Origin: Alteromonas sp. V450
GTDB lineage: Bacteria; Pseudomonadota; Gammaproteobacteria; Enterobacterales; Alteromonadaceae
DNA length: 64,000 bases
Direction of reading: 5' to 3'
Assembly: GCF_001885075.1 (NCBI RefSeq)
Contig: NZ_MODU01000004.1
Coordinates: 3,782,001 to 3,846,000, forward strand
In this document: positions 40,679 through 49,562 of the stretch, in pieces
Numbering within the stretch: position 1 is the stretch's first letter
How the letters are laid out: each line of letters opens with the position of its first letter
The notes under the pieces: model-generated
Seen by the model: the letters and a program-made list of their open reading frames with translations, nothing else
The model's database searches: none
What the model was told of the DNA's origin: nothing
Made by a program: the position numbers and the translations under genes

Positions 40679-41944
40679 ATGAATTTAACTGAATTAAAGA
40701 ACAAACCAATTAGCGAGTTGGTTGCCCTGGCCGAAGAAATGGGCCTGGAAAACATGGCACGCGCCAGAAAACAAGACATCATTTTCTCTATACTGAAAAC
40801 ACACGCGAAAAGCGGTGAAGATATTTTCGGGGATGGAGTTTTAGAAATATTGCAGGACGGCTTTGGCTTTTTGCGTTCAGCTGACTCTTCGTATCTTGCA
40901 GGTCCAGATGATATTTACGTCTCTCCTAGTCAGATTCGTCGCTTTAACTTGCGCACGGGTGATACCATTGCTGGAAAAATACGCCCTCCGAAAGACAGCG
41001 AGCGTTATTTTGCCCTTTTAAAAATTCGCGAAGTAAACTTCGACAAGCCTGAAAACTCACGCAACAAAATCCTTTTTGAGAACCTTACACCGCTGCACGC
41101 GGCAGACCGCTTACGCATGGAGCGTGGCAATGGTTCGACAGAAGATATTACCGCACGTGTGCTCGACCTTGCGTCGCCAATTGGTAAAGGCCAGCGTGGT
41201 CTTATTGTTGCACCGCCAAAAGCGGGTAAAACTCTTCTTCTTCAGAATATCGCACAGTCAATCGCCGCTAATCACCCAGAATGTGAATTAATGGTGTTGC
41301 TTATTGATGAACGCCCAGAAGAAGTAACTGAAATGCACCGCCTTGTGCAAGGCGAGGTCGTCGCTTCAACCTTTGACGAGCCAGCTAGCCGTCACGTTCA
41401 GGTTGCTGAAATGGTTATCGAGAAAGCCAAGCGCCTTGTAGAGCACAAAAAAGACGTAGTTATCTTGCTGGACTCAATTACACGTCTTGCTCGTGCGTAC
41501 AACACGGTCATCCCGTCATCGGGCAAGGTGCTTACTGGTGGTGTTGATGCGAATGCTCTGCACAAACCAAAGCGATTCTTTGGTGCGGCGCGTAATGTAG
41601 AAGAGGGTGGTAGTTTAACTATTATCGCAACTGCGCTAATCGACACCGGCTCTAAAATGGACGAAGTTATCTACGAAGAGTTTAAAGGTACGGGTAACAT
41701 GGAACTACACCTTAACCGTAAAATTGCGGAAAAGCGTGTGTTCCCAGCAATCGACTTTAACCGCTCAGGCACTCGCCGTGAAGAATTACTTACTGCCCAG
41801 GACGAACTACAGAAAATGTGGATCCTTCGCAAAATCGTTCATGAGATGTCAGAGATTGACGCGATGGACTTCTTGATAAGTAAACTGTCGATGACAAAAA
41901 CGAACGATGAGTTTTTTGATGCCATGCGTCGTCAAAAAAGTTAA
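40679..41944 (+). CDS. rho: Transcription termination factor Rho
   Basis: Hexameric RNA helicase that ends transcription at C-rich sites. 421 residues from the ATG at 40679, matching E. coli Rho (419), which also begins MNLTELKN; a GTG at 40631 would add 16 residues without better ribosome site. RNA-binding domain [20 protein letters not shown]; Walker [34 protein letters not shown]-loop [12 protein letters not shown]. The 218-base leader after the trxA terminator is where self-attenuation would act. Confidence 0.97.
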   Translation: MNLTELKNKPISELVALAEEMGLENMARARKQDIIFSILKTHAKSGEDIFGDGVLEILQDGFGFLRSADSSYLAGPDDIYVSPSQIRRFNLRTGDTIAGKIRPPKDSERYFALLKIREVNFDKPENSRNKILFENLTPLHAADRLRMERGNGSTEDITARVLDLASPIGKGQRGLIVAPPKAGKTLLLQNIAQSIAANHPECELMVLLIDERPEEVTEMHRLVQGEVVASTFDEPASRHVQVAEMVIEKAKRLVEHKKDVVILLDSITRLARAYNTVIPSSGKVLTGGVDANALHKPKRFFGAARNVEEGGSLTIIATALIDTGSKMDEVIYEEFKGTGNMELHLNRKIAEKRVFPAIDFNRSGTRREELLTAQDELQKMWILRKIVHEMSEIDAMDFLISKLSMTKTNDEFFDAMRRQKS

Positions 41945-41956
41945 TCAATGTATCGT

Positions 41957-41989
41957 TAAAAAGACCTGCCTACTGGCAGGTTTTTTTTT
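41957..41989 (+). terminator. Terminator after rho
   Basis: Stem ACCTGCC / GGCAGGT with loop TACT and nine T, 13 bases after the stop. Confidence 0.9.
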
Positions 41990-42103
41990 GGCCCACGTTT
42001 TTACATTTCTTTGACAGATTATATTTCGTAGCAGATGTCTTATCTGCAAATTTAGTTTAGTCTAAATTACACCGGACCCTTCCATAACAACAAGAGAGCG
42101 ACT

Positions 42104-43396
42104 ATGAAACGAAAAATGCTATCCCTCCTGCTATCTATCGCCTGTGTTCCTTTTGGCTTTGCGAAAGTCGATGTCGATGCTATGGCAGATAATGTCGAGA
42201 GTGACGTGATAAAGTGGCGTCACCACTTCCATGAATTTCCTGAGTTATCTAATAGAGAAGTCAATACGGCGAAGTATATTGCTGACTATCTCACTAGCCT
42301 TGGGTTAGATGTTCAAACCGGCATCGCTAAAACGGGGGTAGTTGCAATTTTAGATTCAGGCAAACCCGGGCCGGTGGTTGCGCTTCGTGCTGATATGGAT
42401 GGGTTACCTGTTAAAGAGCAAAATGACTTGGCATATCGTTCAACTCAGGTCGGCGAATACAATGGTAACGAAGTACCAGTGATGCACGCATGTGGCCATG
42501 ACACGCATATGGCAATGCTCATGGGCGCAGCAAAGATCTTAACCGACATAAAAAGTGAGTTAAAAGGTAAAGTTAAGTTTATCTTCCAGCCTGCTGAAGA
42601 AGGGGCGCCAGCTGGTGAGGTCGGCGGAGCAGAGGTTATGGTCAAGGAAGGCGTGCTTCGCAATCCTGACGTTGATGCTATATTTGGTTTACACATAAAT
42701 GCTAACACAGATGTTGGCAAGGTACGCTATAACTCAGGCGGGACTATGGCCGCTGTCGACCCCTTTAAGATAGTGATTAACGGAAAGCAGGCGCACGGTG
42801 CTTATCCCTGGAAAAGTGTTGACCCTGTTGTCACTGCCGCACAAATGATCATGTCTATACAAACTATCGTTAGCCGCGAACTTAAGCTTATCGATGACGC
42901 CGCAGTAGTGTCTATTGGTTCCATTCATGGAGGAAATCGTTCGAACATTATTCCTAGTGAAGTTGAAATGGTTGGCACTATTCGAACCCTTAATAAAGCG
43001 GCGCGTGAGCATATTTACGAGTCACTACCGCGCAAGGTAAACGCCATAGCCCAAAGCATGGGGGCTGAAGCAGAGCTTACTTTGCCTTTAGACTACTCCT
43101 ATCCGATCACCTATAACGATCCGGAATTAACAGCGCAGATGCTCCCAACAATCCAGCGAACAGCCGGAATACAAAATACGCTGCTATCGAAACCGGTCAC
43201 TGGTGCCGAGGACTTTTCATTTTTCCAAGAGCAAGTCCCGGGCCTTTATGTGTGGGTAGGTGGTAAACCGTTAGACGTATCTGAAGAAGATAGCCCCGCT
43301 CATCACACGCCGGAGTTCTATGTAGACGATTCGGGTATGAAGCTTGGCGTGAAGTTGTTAACTAATTTTACGTTAGATTACATGGCACAACATTAG
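42104..43396 (+). CDS. Secreted M20-family amidohydrolase
   Basis: 430 residues, signal peptide (cleavage after FGFA), then an M20D metallopeptidase of the hippurate hydrolase/N-acyl-amino-acid amidohydrolase type. Metal-site motifs: LRADMDGLPV, MHACGHDTHMAMLMGAAK and FIFQPAEEG; the lid domain is about 215-330; C-terminal VTGAEDFSFFQEQVPG and SPAHHTPEFYVDD. Probably removes acyl groups from amino acids or peptides in the periplasm. It is a single gene between terminators; the substrate is not evident. Confidence 0.9.
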   Translation: MKRKMLSLLLSIACVPFGFAKVDVDAMADNVESDVIKWRHHFHEFPELSNREVNTAKYIADYLTSLGLDVQTGIAKTGVVAILDSGKPGPVVALRADMDGLPVKEQNDLAYRSTQVGEYNGNEVPVMHACGHDTHMAMLMGAAKILTDIKSELKGKVKFIFQPAEEGAPAGEVGGAEVMVKEGVLRNPDVDAIFGLHINANTDVGKVRYNSGGTMAAVDPFKIVINGKQAHGAYPWKSVDPVVTAAQMIMSIQTIVSRELKLIDDAAVVSIGSIHGGNRSNIIPSEVEMVGTIRTLNKAAREHIYESLPRKVNAIAQSMGAEAELTLPLDYSYPITYNDPELTAQMLPTIQRTAGIQNTLLSKPVTGAEDFSFFQEQVPGLYVWVGGKPLDVSEEDSPAHHTPEFYVDDSGMKLGVKLLTNFTLDYMAQH

Positions 43397-43456
43397 CAGC
43401 ATTGTTCTCGTTAGCTGCATAGATACACTCTTTTGTTGCTGTTAAGTACGATGAGT

Positions 43457-43483
43457 AAATGGCGGCATAGTTGCCGCCATTTA
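43457..43483. terminator. Hairpin between M20 gene and nhaA
   Basis: Stem AAATGGCGGC / GCCGCCATTT with a 6-base loop. The T-tract is short, so it is a plausible but weaker bidirectional terminator for the convergent genes. Confidence 0.6.
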
Positions 43484-43513
43484 ACAGGGGTTTAGCGAAA
43501 ACTCGTAGACGAG

Positions 43514-44785
43514 CTAGTCAACCGTATTACCGGTAAACTTACTCGCATTTGCAGCGACCTTGTGGTCTTTCTTATTATCACTGACGAGTCTTAACACAAT
43601 GAAACCTAAAGTCGCAGAAACCAGAGAGCCTGCTAGAATGCCTACTCGCTCATCGAAAATTTGATTAATTCCCGTTTGTGCAAACGCCAGGCCCCCAATA
43701 AACAAGCTCATAGTGAAACCCACACCACAAAGCAGAGCACAACCATAAATATGCTTAAAATTTAGATCTTCCGGCAGTGTGGCTAATTTAAGCTTAACCA
43801 TCAGGTAGCAGAAGCCAAATACACCTAGTTGTTTTCCAACGACTAGGCCTAAGAAGATACCAAATGTTACGGGGTGAAAAATCCCCTCGGGGCTTATATT
43901 ACCGAAGCTAATGCCAGCATTCGCGAAAGCGAAAAGTGGCAATATGGCAAAGCTTACAGAGCTATTTAAACTATGTTCGAGACGGGTAACTGGTGAATAC
44001 GAAGGATCTTTATCGTCTCTCATTGGTATGAAACCCGCCAGCACCACACCTGCTAGTGTGGCGTGGACACCTGATTTTAGCATGGCTACCCAAAGTACTA
44101 TACCAACCAATATATAGGCTGGAATATCCACAACGTTCCGCTTGTTCATTTGCCACAACAATGCCAAACAGCTCGCTGCAATAATAAGCGCACCAGCGGT
44201 AATGTTCTCTGTGTAGAACAGGGCGATAATGACGATCGCTCCAATGTCATCAATAATTGCAAGTGTGACAAGAAATATTTTCAAACTGGTGGGTACACGA
44301 CTTCCTAGAAGCGCTAGTATACCTAGCGCAAATGCAATATCAGTGGCGGCAGGAATAGCCCATCCTGCTATCGCTACGGGGTTGTCCCAGTTAATACCAA
44401 CGTAGATTAGCGCGGGTATGATCATACCCCCTATGGCGCCGGCGGTAGGCAACACAATATCCTTAGGGTTTGCAAGCTCTCCTTCACATACTTCACGCTT
44501 TAGCTCTAAGCCGACGTGAAAGAAAAAAATGGCCATTAGACCATCGTTTATCCAAAGTAAAAGAGGCTTATCAATGATAAACGAGCCTGCGGAAATCTGT
44601 ACGGGCATACTGATAAGTTTGTCATACAAAGTATCAAGGGGAGAATTTGCAATTATGAGTGCAAGTAACGTGGCAACCATAAGTAATATGCCGGGTGCCG
44701 CTTCTCTGTTTAGAAAATCAGACACCACATCGTGAACTTCTTCAATAACTTCATCGATGACATCGGGTTCATGCTGTTTAGACAT
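43514..44785 (-). CDS. nhaA: Na+/H+ antiporter NhaA
   Basis: Inner-membrane antiporter exporting Na+ for H+, important in salt and alkaline stress. 423 residues, 12 helices. Ion-binding Asp residues are present in AATDIAFALGIL and LAIIDDIGAIVI; HVGLELKREVCEGEL is conserved near the N-terminus. It has about 30 more residues than E. coli NhaA (388), mostly at the tails. A ribosome site AGAGG precedes the ATG. Monocistronic. Confidence 0.96.
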   Translation of the reverse strand: MSKQHEPDVIDEVIEEVHDVVSDFLNREAAPGILLMVATLLALIIANSPLDTLYDKLISMPVQISAGSFIIDKPLLLWINDGLMAIFFFHVGLELKREVCEGELANPKDIVLPTAGAIGGMIIPALIYVGINWDNPVAIAGWAIPAATDIAFALGILALLGSRVPTSLKIFLVTLAIIDDIGAIVIIALFYTENITAGALIIAASCLALLWQMNKRNVVDIPAYILVGIVLWVAMLKSGVHATLAGVVLAGFIPMRDDKDPSYSPVTRLEHSLNSSVSFAILPLFAFANAGISFGNISPEGIFHPVTFGIFLGLVVGKQLGVFGFCYLMVKLKLATLPEDLNFKHIYGCALLCGVGFTMSLFIGGLAFAQTGINQIFDERVGILAGSLVSATLGFIVLRLVSDNKKDHKVAANASKFTGNTVD

Positions 44786-45062
44786 TGGATAACCTCTTGT
44801 CTTTTACGCAACGAGGAGTGAAAGAGGCCGGTATACACACTCTAGGATTTAGCCCCCGTTTACGTACTATTCAGTAGATTAATTAAAGTTAATACGGCGC
44901 TAAATTTGAATATAGATCACCTCCTACGGAGAACGGAGATTTACGATTAGCCTAAGTCACGCTATACGCTATCGAGCCATTAGCGGTGGGATTTTAAACG
45001 CTTTTACGCTACAATCGCCGCCTTTCAAAGGTTGTCCACTTTACCTACCCGAGGATCTCTAG

Positions 45063-45557
45063 ATGGCAAAAGTCGCGATTGTGATGGGTTCAACTTCAGA
45101 CTGGCCTACAATGCAGCAGGCCGCAAAAATGCTGAAGTCGTTTGGTGTTGAATTTGAAGCTAAGGTGGTGTCGGCGCACCGTACACCAAACTTGCTAGTC
45201 GATTTTGCAGAAAGTGCTGCTGATGAAGGTTTTAGCGCTATTATCGCAGGTGCCGGTGGCGCCGCACACTTACCAGGTATGATTGCTGCCCACACACACT
45301 TACCCGTGTTTGGCTGCCCGGTTAAATCAAAAGCGCTTAACGGTTTAGACTCGCTGCTTTCTATTGTTCAAATGCCGAAGGGCGTTGCGGTCGGTACACT
45401 AGCGATAGGAGAGGCTGGTGCAGCAAATGCGGGTCTTCTAGCGGCTCAAGTAGTTGCGTTGCAAGACGAGCGCGTACGCGATGCCGTAATTGCATTTAGA
45501 AAAGCACAAACAGATACCGTTTTGGCATCAAGCAATACCTTGGAGCTAGACGAATGA
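45063..45557 (+). CDS. purE: N5-carboxyaminoimidazole ribonucleotide mutase
   Basis: Purine synthesis enzyme that moves the carboxyl group of N5-CAIR to form CAIR. 164 residues. The substrate loops [34 protein letters not shown] and [20 protein letters not shown] are intact. Its TGA overlaps the purK ATG by four bases. I found no convincing PurR box upstream. Confidence 0.97.
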   Translation: MAKVAIVMGSTSDWPTMQQAAKMLKSFGVEFEAKVVSAHRTPNLLVDFAESAADEGFSAIIAGAGGAAHLPGMIAAHTHLPVFGCPVKSKALNGLDSLLSIVQMPKGVAVGTLAIGEAGAANAGLLAAQVVALQDERVRDAVIAFRKAQTDTVLASSNTLELDE

Positions 45558-46690
45558 GAGTTGTAGTTTACGGCGCAGGACAACTTGCACAAATGATGTA
45601 CTTAGCGGGAAGTCCCTTAGGTATCGAAGTTCAGGCTGTGGACGTAAGCAACGAAACCGTTGTACATCCCGTAAGTAAAACACCACTAGACTTATCACTA
45701 GAACAAGCGTTAGAAAGTGCAGATGCATTAACTGTCGAGTTTGAACATGTACCAGAGCGGCTGTTAGAAGACGCTGCAAGAACCAATAAATTGATGCCTA
45801 ATTTTGACAGCATTCTGGTGGGGGCAGATCGCGTTCGCGAGAAAAAGCTGCTTGAGAGTATGCAAGTTGCAAACTGTGAGCACAAAATCGTTACCGAACT
45901 TTCCCAGTTAGACGACTGTGTAGCGCAACTTGGTGATAAACTTATCTTAAAAGCCAGCCGTGATGGCTATGACGGTTACGGTCAGTGGCGTTTAACTGAT
46001 AAAACTGACTTACCCGAGTTAAAAAATGCGCTTCAAGGGTTAGATTTAAAGGCTGTTCCGTTAGTCGTCGAAAAAATGGTCGCTTTCGATAGAGAGTTGT
46101 CGTTAATAGGTGTGCGCAATGCGAATGGTGACGTAAGAACCTATCCGCTTGCCGAAAACCTGCATCACCAAGGCCAGCTTCATGTGTCGGTGGCGCCAGC
46201 CACTCACGTTGACAACGCACTTCAGACTCAAGCCCAGGATATTTTTACGAAACTGGCGACCGGTATGGACTATGTTGGTGTACTAGCCGTAGAACTATTT
46301 CAAGTGGGTGATAAACTGCTTGTCAATGAACTTGCTCCGCGCGTACATAATTCTGGTCATTGGAGCCAATCTGGCGCCGTCACTAGTCAGTTTGAAAATC
46401 ACTTGCGTGCAGTATGCGGCTTACCTCTTGGCGATACATCAGCTATTGGCCCCAGCGCGATGGTAAATATTATTGGCTGCAGCAGCTTTTCACGGGATTT
46501 GTTGAGTATTGATGGCAGTCATCTTCACTGGTATGGCAAGTCAGTTCGTGAAAAACGTAAGATGGGGCATATCAATGTCACGACTAATAGCTACGAAAGC
46601 CTAGGTGAAAAGCTTATGGCACTGAGCAATTATTTACCACTTGAGTACTTTCCGAAATTAATTAGCGAAGCAACGCGATTAAAGGGTTGA
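45554..46690 (+). CDS. purK: N5-carboxyaminoimidazole ribonucleotide synthase
   Basis: ATP-grasp enzyme that carboxylates AIR with bicarbonate, feeding PurE. 378 residues. N-terminal [20 protein letters not shown]-grasp parts [36 protein letters not shown] and [18 protein letters not shown]. Translationally coupled to purE; a terminator separates it from tRNA-Thr. Confidence 0.97.
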   Translation: MRVVVYGAGQLAQMMYLAGSPLGIEVQAVDVSNETVVHPVSKTPLDLSLEQALESADALTVEFEHVPERLLEDAARTNKLMPNFDSILVGADRVREKKLLESMQVANCEHKIVTELSQLDDCVAQLGDKLILKASRDGYDGYGQWRLTDKTDLPELKNALQGLDLKAVPLVVEKMVAFDRELSLIGVRNANGDVRTYPLAENLHHQGQLHVSVAPATHVDNALQTQAQDIFTKLATGMDYVGVLAVELFQVGDKLLVNELAPRVHNSGHWSQSGAVTSQFENHLRAVCGLPLGDTSAIGPSAMVNIIGCSSFSRDLLSIDGSHLHWYGKSVREKRKMGHINVTTNSYESLGEKLMALSNYLPLEYFPKLISEATRLKG

Positions 46691-46720
46691 CACCCTCAAG
46701 TTTATCGCTAGAATACGCAT

Positions 46721-46743
46721 CCGCTGTCTAGGCAGCGGTTTTT
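46721..46743 (+). terminator. Terminator after purK
   Basis: Stem CCGCTG / CAGCGG with loop TCTAGG and TTTTT, 31 bases after the stop and just before tRNA-Thr. The tRNA promoter would have to overlap it, or some read-through feeds the tRNA. Confidence 0.7.
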
Positions 46744-46750
46744 AAAGTGT

Positions 46751-46826
<76 letters not shown>

Positions 46827-46892
46827 TCTCTCTTTTTTCCTATGCCAAACTTACGTACACTTGCTATCGAGTACTTTTTCGGAGCAGACTGT

Positions 46893-47438
46893 ATGTCATC
46901 TTTTGTCAAACCGCTACAACCTCTAGTTTTCGTCACCGGCTTATTTCTTATAGGCGTGTCTTGCCTTGCAACTGTGCATGCTGACGAGCACGGAAATCAC
47001 CAAAAGCACGAAAAACACCACGAACATGCCAGCAAGCAATCGGATATTATGGTAATGAACGGCTACGCCAGAGCAACCTTTGCGTTGGCAAAAACCGGCG
47101 CAGTTTACTTTACTCTGCATAACCACAGTGACGTCGATAAAACATTGGTTTCTGTCTCAGTATCCAGCGATATAGCTAGCGAAGCGCAAATCCATACAAC
47201 GGTTATGGAAGACGATGTCATGAAAATGCGTGAGCTCACTGACGGTGTCATCATAAAAGCAGACGAGATGGTGTCGTTTGAATCAGGCGGCCGCCACGTC
47301 ATGTTGATGGGATTGAACAAGGGGCTAGAAGAGGATGGAGAGATAGCACTAACCCTCAAGTTTAGCGATGCGAGTGAACTGCAGGTAACTCTGCCGGTTA
47401 AAAAAGAAGCCGGCGAAAGTCACCATAATCACCATTAA
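46893..47438 (+). CDS. Periplasmic copper chaperone PCu(A)C
   Basis: 181 residues from the ATG at 46893 (GGAG eight bases upstream; signal peptide ending TVHA). The PCu(A)C domain has the Cu(I) motif of His and Met residues: IHTTVMEDDVMKM then GGRHVMLMGL. His-rich ends (HGNHQKHEKHHEHASK after the signal peptide, SHHNHH at the C-terminus) may bind more metal. The family delivers copper to cytochrome oxidase CuA. No oxidase or Sco gene is adjacent. Confidence 0.9.
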   Translation: MSSFVKPLQPLVFVTGLFLIGVSCLATVHADEHGNHQKHEKHHEHASKQSDIMVMNGYARATFALAKTGAVYFTLHNHSDVDKTLVSVSVSSDIASEAQIHTTVMEDDVMKMRELTDGVIIKADEMVSFESGGRHVMLMGLNKGLEEDGEIALTLKFSDASELQVTLPVKKEAGESHHNHH

Positions 47439-47623
47439 TATGGGGCTAGGTCAGGACGCAGAGAGTCATCAATGAATACGATGCACTCAATCAATTAAAC
47501 CGTTAATCTGAATCAACACTTCTGTAGTATTATTATCCTATATTATTTAAACCCATGTTTTTCATCTACCATAAGTGGACTGATGAAAAATTCAAAAACG
47601 GTTTTAACGTTAAGGAGTGTGAC

Positions 47624-48097
47624 ATGAGCAAGATTGATATTGGTATTTCTGAGAGCGATCGTAACGCAGTAGCAGAAGGCCTAAAGAAGCTGTTGGCCGA
47701 CTCTTATACATTGTACCTTCAAACGCATAATTTTCACTGGAATGTGGAAGGCCCACAGTTTCGAGAATTGCATTTGATGTTTGAAGAGCACTACACTGAA
47801 CTTGCCGAGGCCGTAGACGAAATTGCAGAGCGTATTCGTACTCTAGGTGTTGCGGCTCCAGGCACATATAAGTCGTTCGCTGAGCTTAGTTCAATTGAAG
47901 AAGTGGAAGGCGTGCCAGAGGCAACAGAAATGGTTAGGCTGCTAACACATGGTCATGAGCAAGTAGTGAAAACTTGCCGTGAATCGCTAAAACTAGCGCA
48001 AGACGCTGACGATGAATCATCTGCAGCATTAATTGGTGATCGTATGCGCGTTCACGAAAAAACTGCGTGGATGCTTCGCGCAACTTTACCAAAGTAA
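47624..48097 (+). CDS. dps: Dps-family DNA-protecting ferritin
   Basis: 157 residues from the ATG at 47624, preceded by AAGGAG; the open frame upstream is leader. Ferritin-like helices carry the inter-subunit ferroxidase site: [13 protein letters not shown] and [24 protein letters not shown]. Dps forms dodecamers that oxidise and store Fe2+ with H2O2. It stands alone, with a terminator 100 bases downstream. I saw no clear OxyR or sigma-S signature. Confidence 0.95.
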   Translation: MSKIDIGISESDRNAVAEGLKKLLADSYTLYLQTHNFHWNVEGPQFRELHLMFEEHYTELAEAVDEIAERIRTLGVAAPGTYKSFAELSSIEEVEGVPEATEMVRLLTHGHEQVVKTCRESLKLAQDADDESSAALIGDRMRVHEKTAWMLRATLPK

Positions 48098-48198
48098 ATT
48101 GATTATTTGCACGTCGCTTAAGTAAACGTGTTAACTACGATTGAACCTAGGCTTAATCGACAAATCATTTTTATCGCATAAGCGAGTAAGTTAATCAT

Positions 48199-48229
48199 AA
48201 AGGGTACAGCAGCGCTGTGCCCTTTTTTG
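48199..48229 (+). terminator. Terminator downstream of dps
   Basis: Stem AAGGGTACAGC / GCTGTGCCCTT (one mismatch) with loop AGC and six T. It lies about 100 bases after the dps stop. Confidence 0.8.
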
Positions 48230-48305
48230 TATACTGTGTTCAACTAGAATAATAAAAGAAGCCTGTGTGGCAGGAGCACAGCTTCTTTACACGAGGCTCC
48301 TAGTG

Positions 48306-49487
48306 ATGAAACCATCCAACATATTATCTGTACCTTTCAAACCTATTAGTGCGATAGCACAGTCGATTGCTTGTGTAATGGCGCTAACAGTGAGCCAATC
48401 TGCTTTGGCGCATGGCGATCACAAGCATGATGAAGCTCACGAAATCACCGACAACGACATAACCGTAACTACGCTGGCTGAAGGGCTGGCACATCCATGG
48501 GGTATGGCATTTTTGCCAAATGGTGACCTGTTGGTAACGGAACGTGCAGGAGGCATTCAGCGTTTATCAAAAGATGGCACCTTATCTGGGCGCTTAAGCA
48601 ATGTACCTGAAGTTGTTGCGCAGAACCAAGGTGGAATGCTGGACATCGCTATCGACCCAGATTTTGCCAGTAACAATACTATTTACTTCTGTTATAGCAA
48701 AAAAAGTGATGTAGAGGGAAAACCGGGCAGTAGTAGCAGTGTTGCAAAGGCTCAGCTCAATAGCTCAGGCCTTGAAAATGTTGATGTTATTTTTAGTGCC
48801 GATTCTATTGTCGATAACGGCTTTCACTTTGGGTGTCGTTTAACGTTTGATGCTGACAAGCATTTGTACGTCACAATGGGCGACCGCTACAAGTACATGA
48901 AAGAAGCGCAGAACACCGACAACCACTTTGGTAAAATTGTGCGCATAAACCGCGACGGCAGCGCGGTAGCAGATAACCCTTTCATTAGCGGCAAAGCCCC
49001 TGAGATATTCAGCTATGGTCACCGAAATGTGCAAGGTGTAACTATTCATCCTGAAACTGGAGCTGTATGGGCGATGGAGCACGGACCGAAAGGTGGAGAT
49101 GAAATCAATATCCTTGAGCGTGGCGCTAACTACGGCTGGCCGGTAATTACCTACGGTGTTGACTACAGTGGCGACATTATCAGTGACAAAACCCACATGG
49201 AAGGCATGAAGCAGCCATGGGTTTATTGGGACCCTTCTATCGCCCCAAGCGGACTAGCGTTTTACAAAGGCGATATGTTTAAAGAATGGAACGGTGATGT
49301 ATTAGTGGGCTCACTTAAGTTCACGCATCTTCGTCGCATAAAGGTTGAAGATGGTAAGCCCGTTGAACAGTTTGAATATGTTCGCGACAATCACGATCGG
49401 ATCCGCGATGTTGAAGTTGCTCCAGACGGTGCTATTTATCTATTAACTGATGCACCTAACGGTAAAGTGCTAAAGCTGACCAAGTAG
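48306..49487 (+). CDS. Periplasmic PQQ-dependent sugar dehydrogenase
   Basis: 393 residues from the ATG at 48306. Signal peptide (cleavage after SALA) and a His-rich start HGDHKHDEAHE. A six-bladed beta-propeller of the soluble glucose/aldose dehydrogenase family (E. coli YliI): HPWGMAFLPNGDLLVTERAG, GGMLDIAIDPDF, FHFGCRLTFD, GHRNVQGVT, MEHGPKGGDEINIL and GANYGWPVITYG. It oxidises aldoses with PQQ. Sugar and electron acceptor unknown; no PQQ synthesis genes are in the window. Confidence 0.9.
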   Translation: MKPSNILSVPFKPISAIAQSIACVMALTVSQSALAHGDHKHDEAHEITDNDITVTTLAEGLAHPWGMAFLPNGDLLVTERAGGIQRLSKDGTLSGRLSNVPEVVAQNQGGMLDIAIDPDFASNNTIYFCYSKKSDVEGKPGSSSSVAKAQLNSSGLENVDVIFSADSIVDNGFHFGCRLTFDADKHLYVTMGDRYKYMKEAQNTDNHFGKIVRINRDGSAVADNPFISGKAPEIFSYGHRNVQGVTIHPETGAVWAMEHGPKGGDEINILERGANYGWPVITYGVDYSGDIISDKTHMEGMKQPWVYWDPSIAPSGLAFYKGDMFKEWNGDVLVGSLKFTHLRRIKVEDGKPVEQFEYVRDNHDRIRDVEVAPDGAIYLLTDAPNGKVLKLTK

Positions 49488-49502
49488 CGTCAAACCAAAA
49501 AT

Positions 49503-49528
49503 AAAAAAGGCGCCGTAGGCGCCTTTTT
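49503..49528. terminator. Terminator between sugar dehydrogenase and S9 peptidase
   Basis: Perfect stem AAAAAGGCGCC / GGCGCCTTTTT with loop GTA, usable from both convergent genes. Confidence 0.88.
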
Positions 49529-49562
49529 CAATAGTTAATAGATTGCGTGTATTTTCAACGTA

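Noticed and set aside
45000..45062. A PurR box before purE (AAACGCTTTTACGC region)
   Set aside because: It lacks the symmetric ACGCAAACGTTTGCGT pattern; only scattered matches.
44786..45062. A sodium riboswitch or NhaR site before nhaA
   Set aside because: I saw no recognisable conserved structure or motif in the leader.
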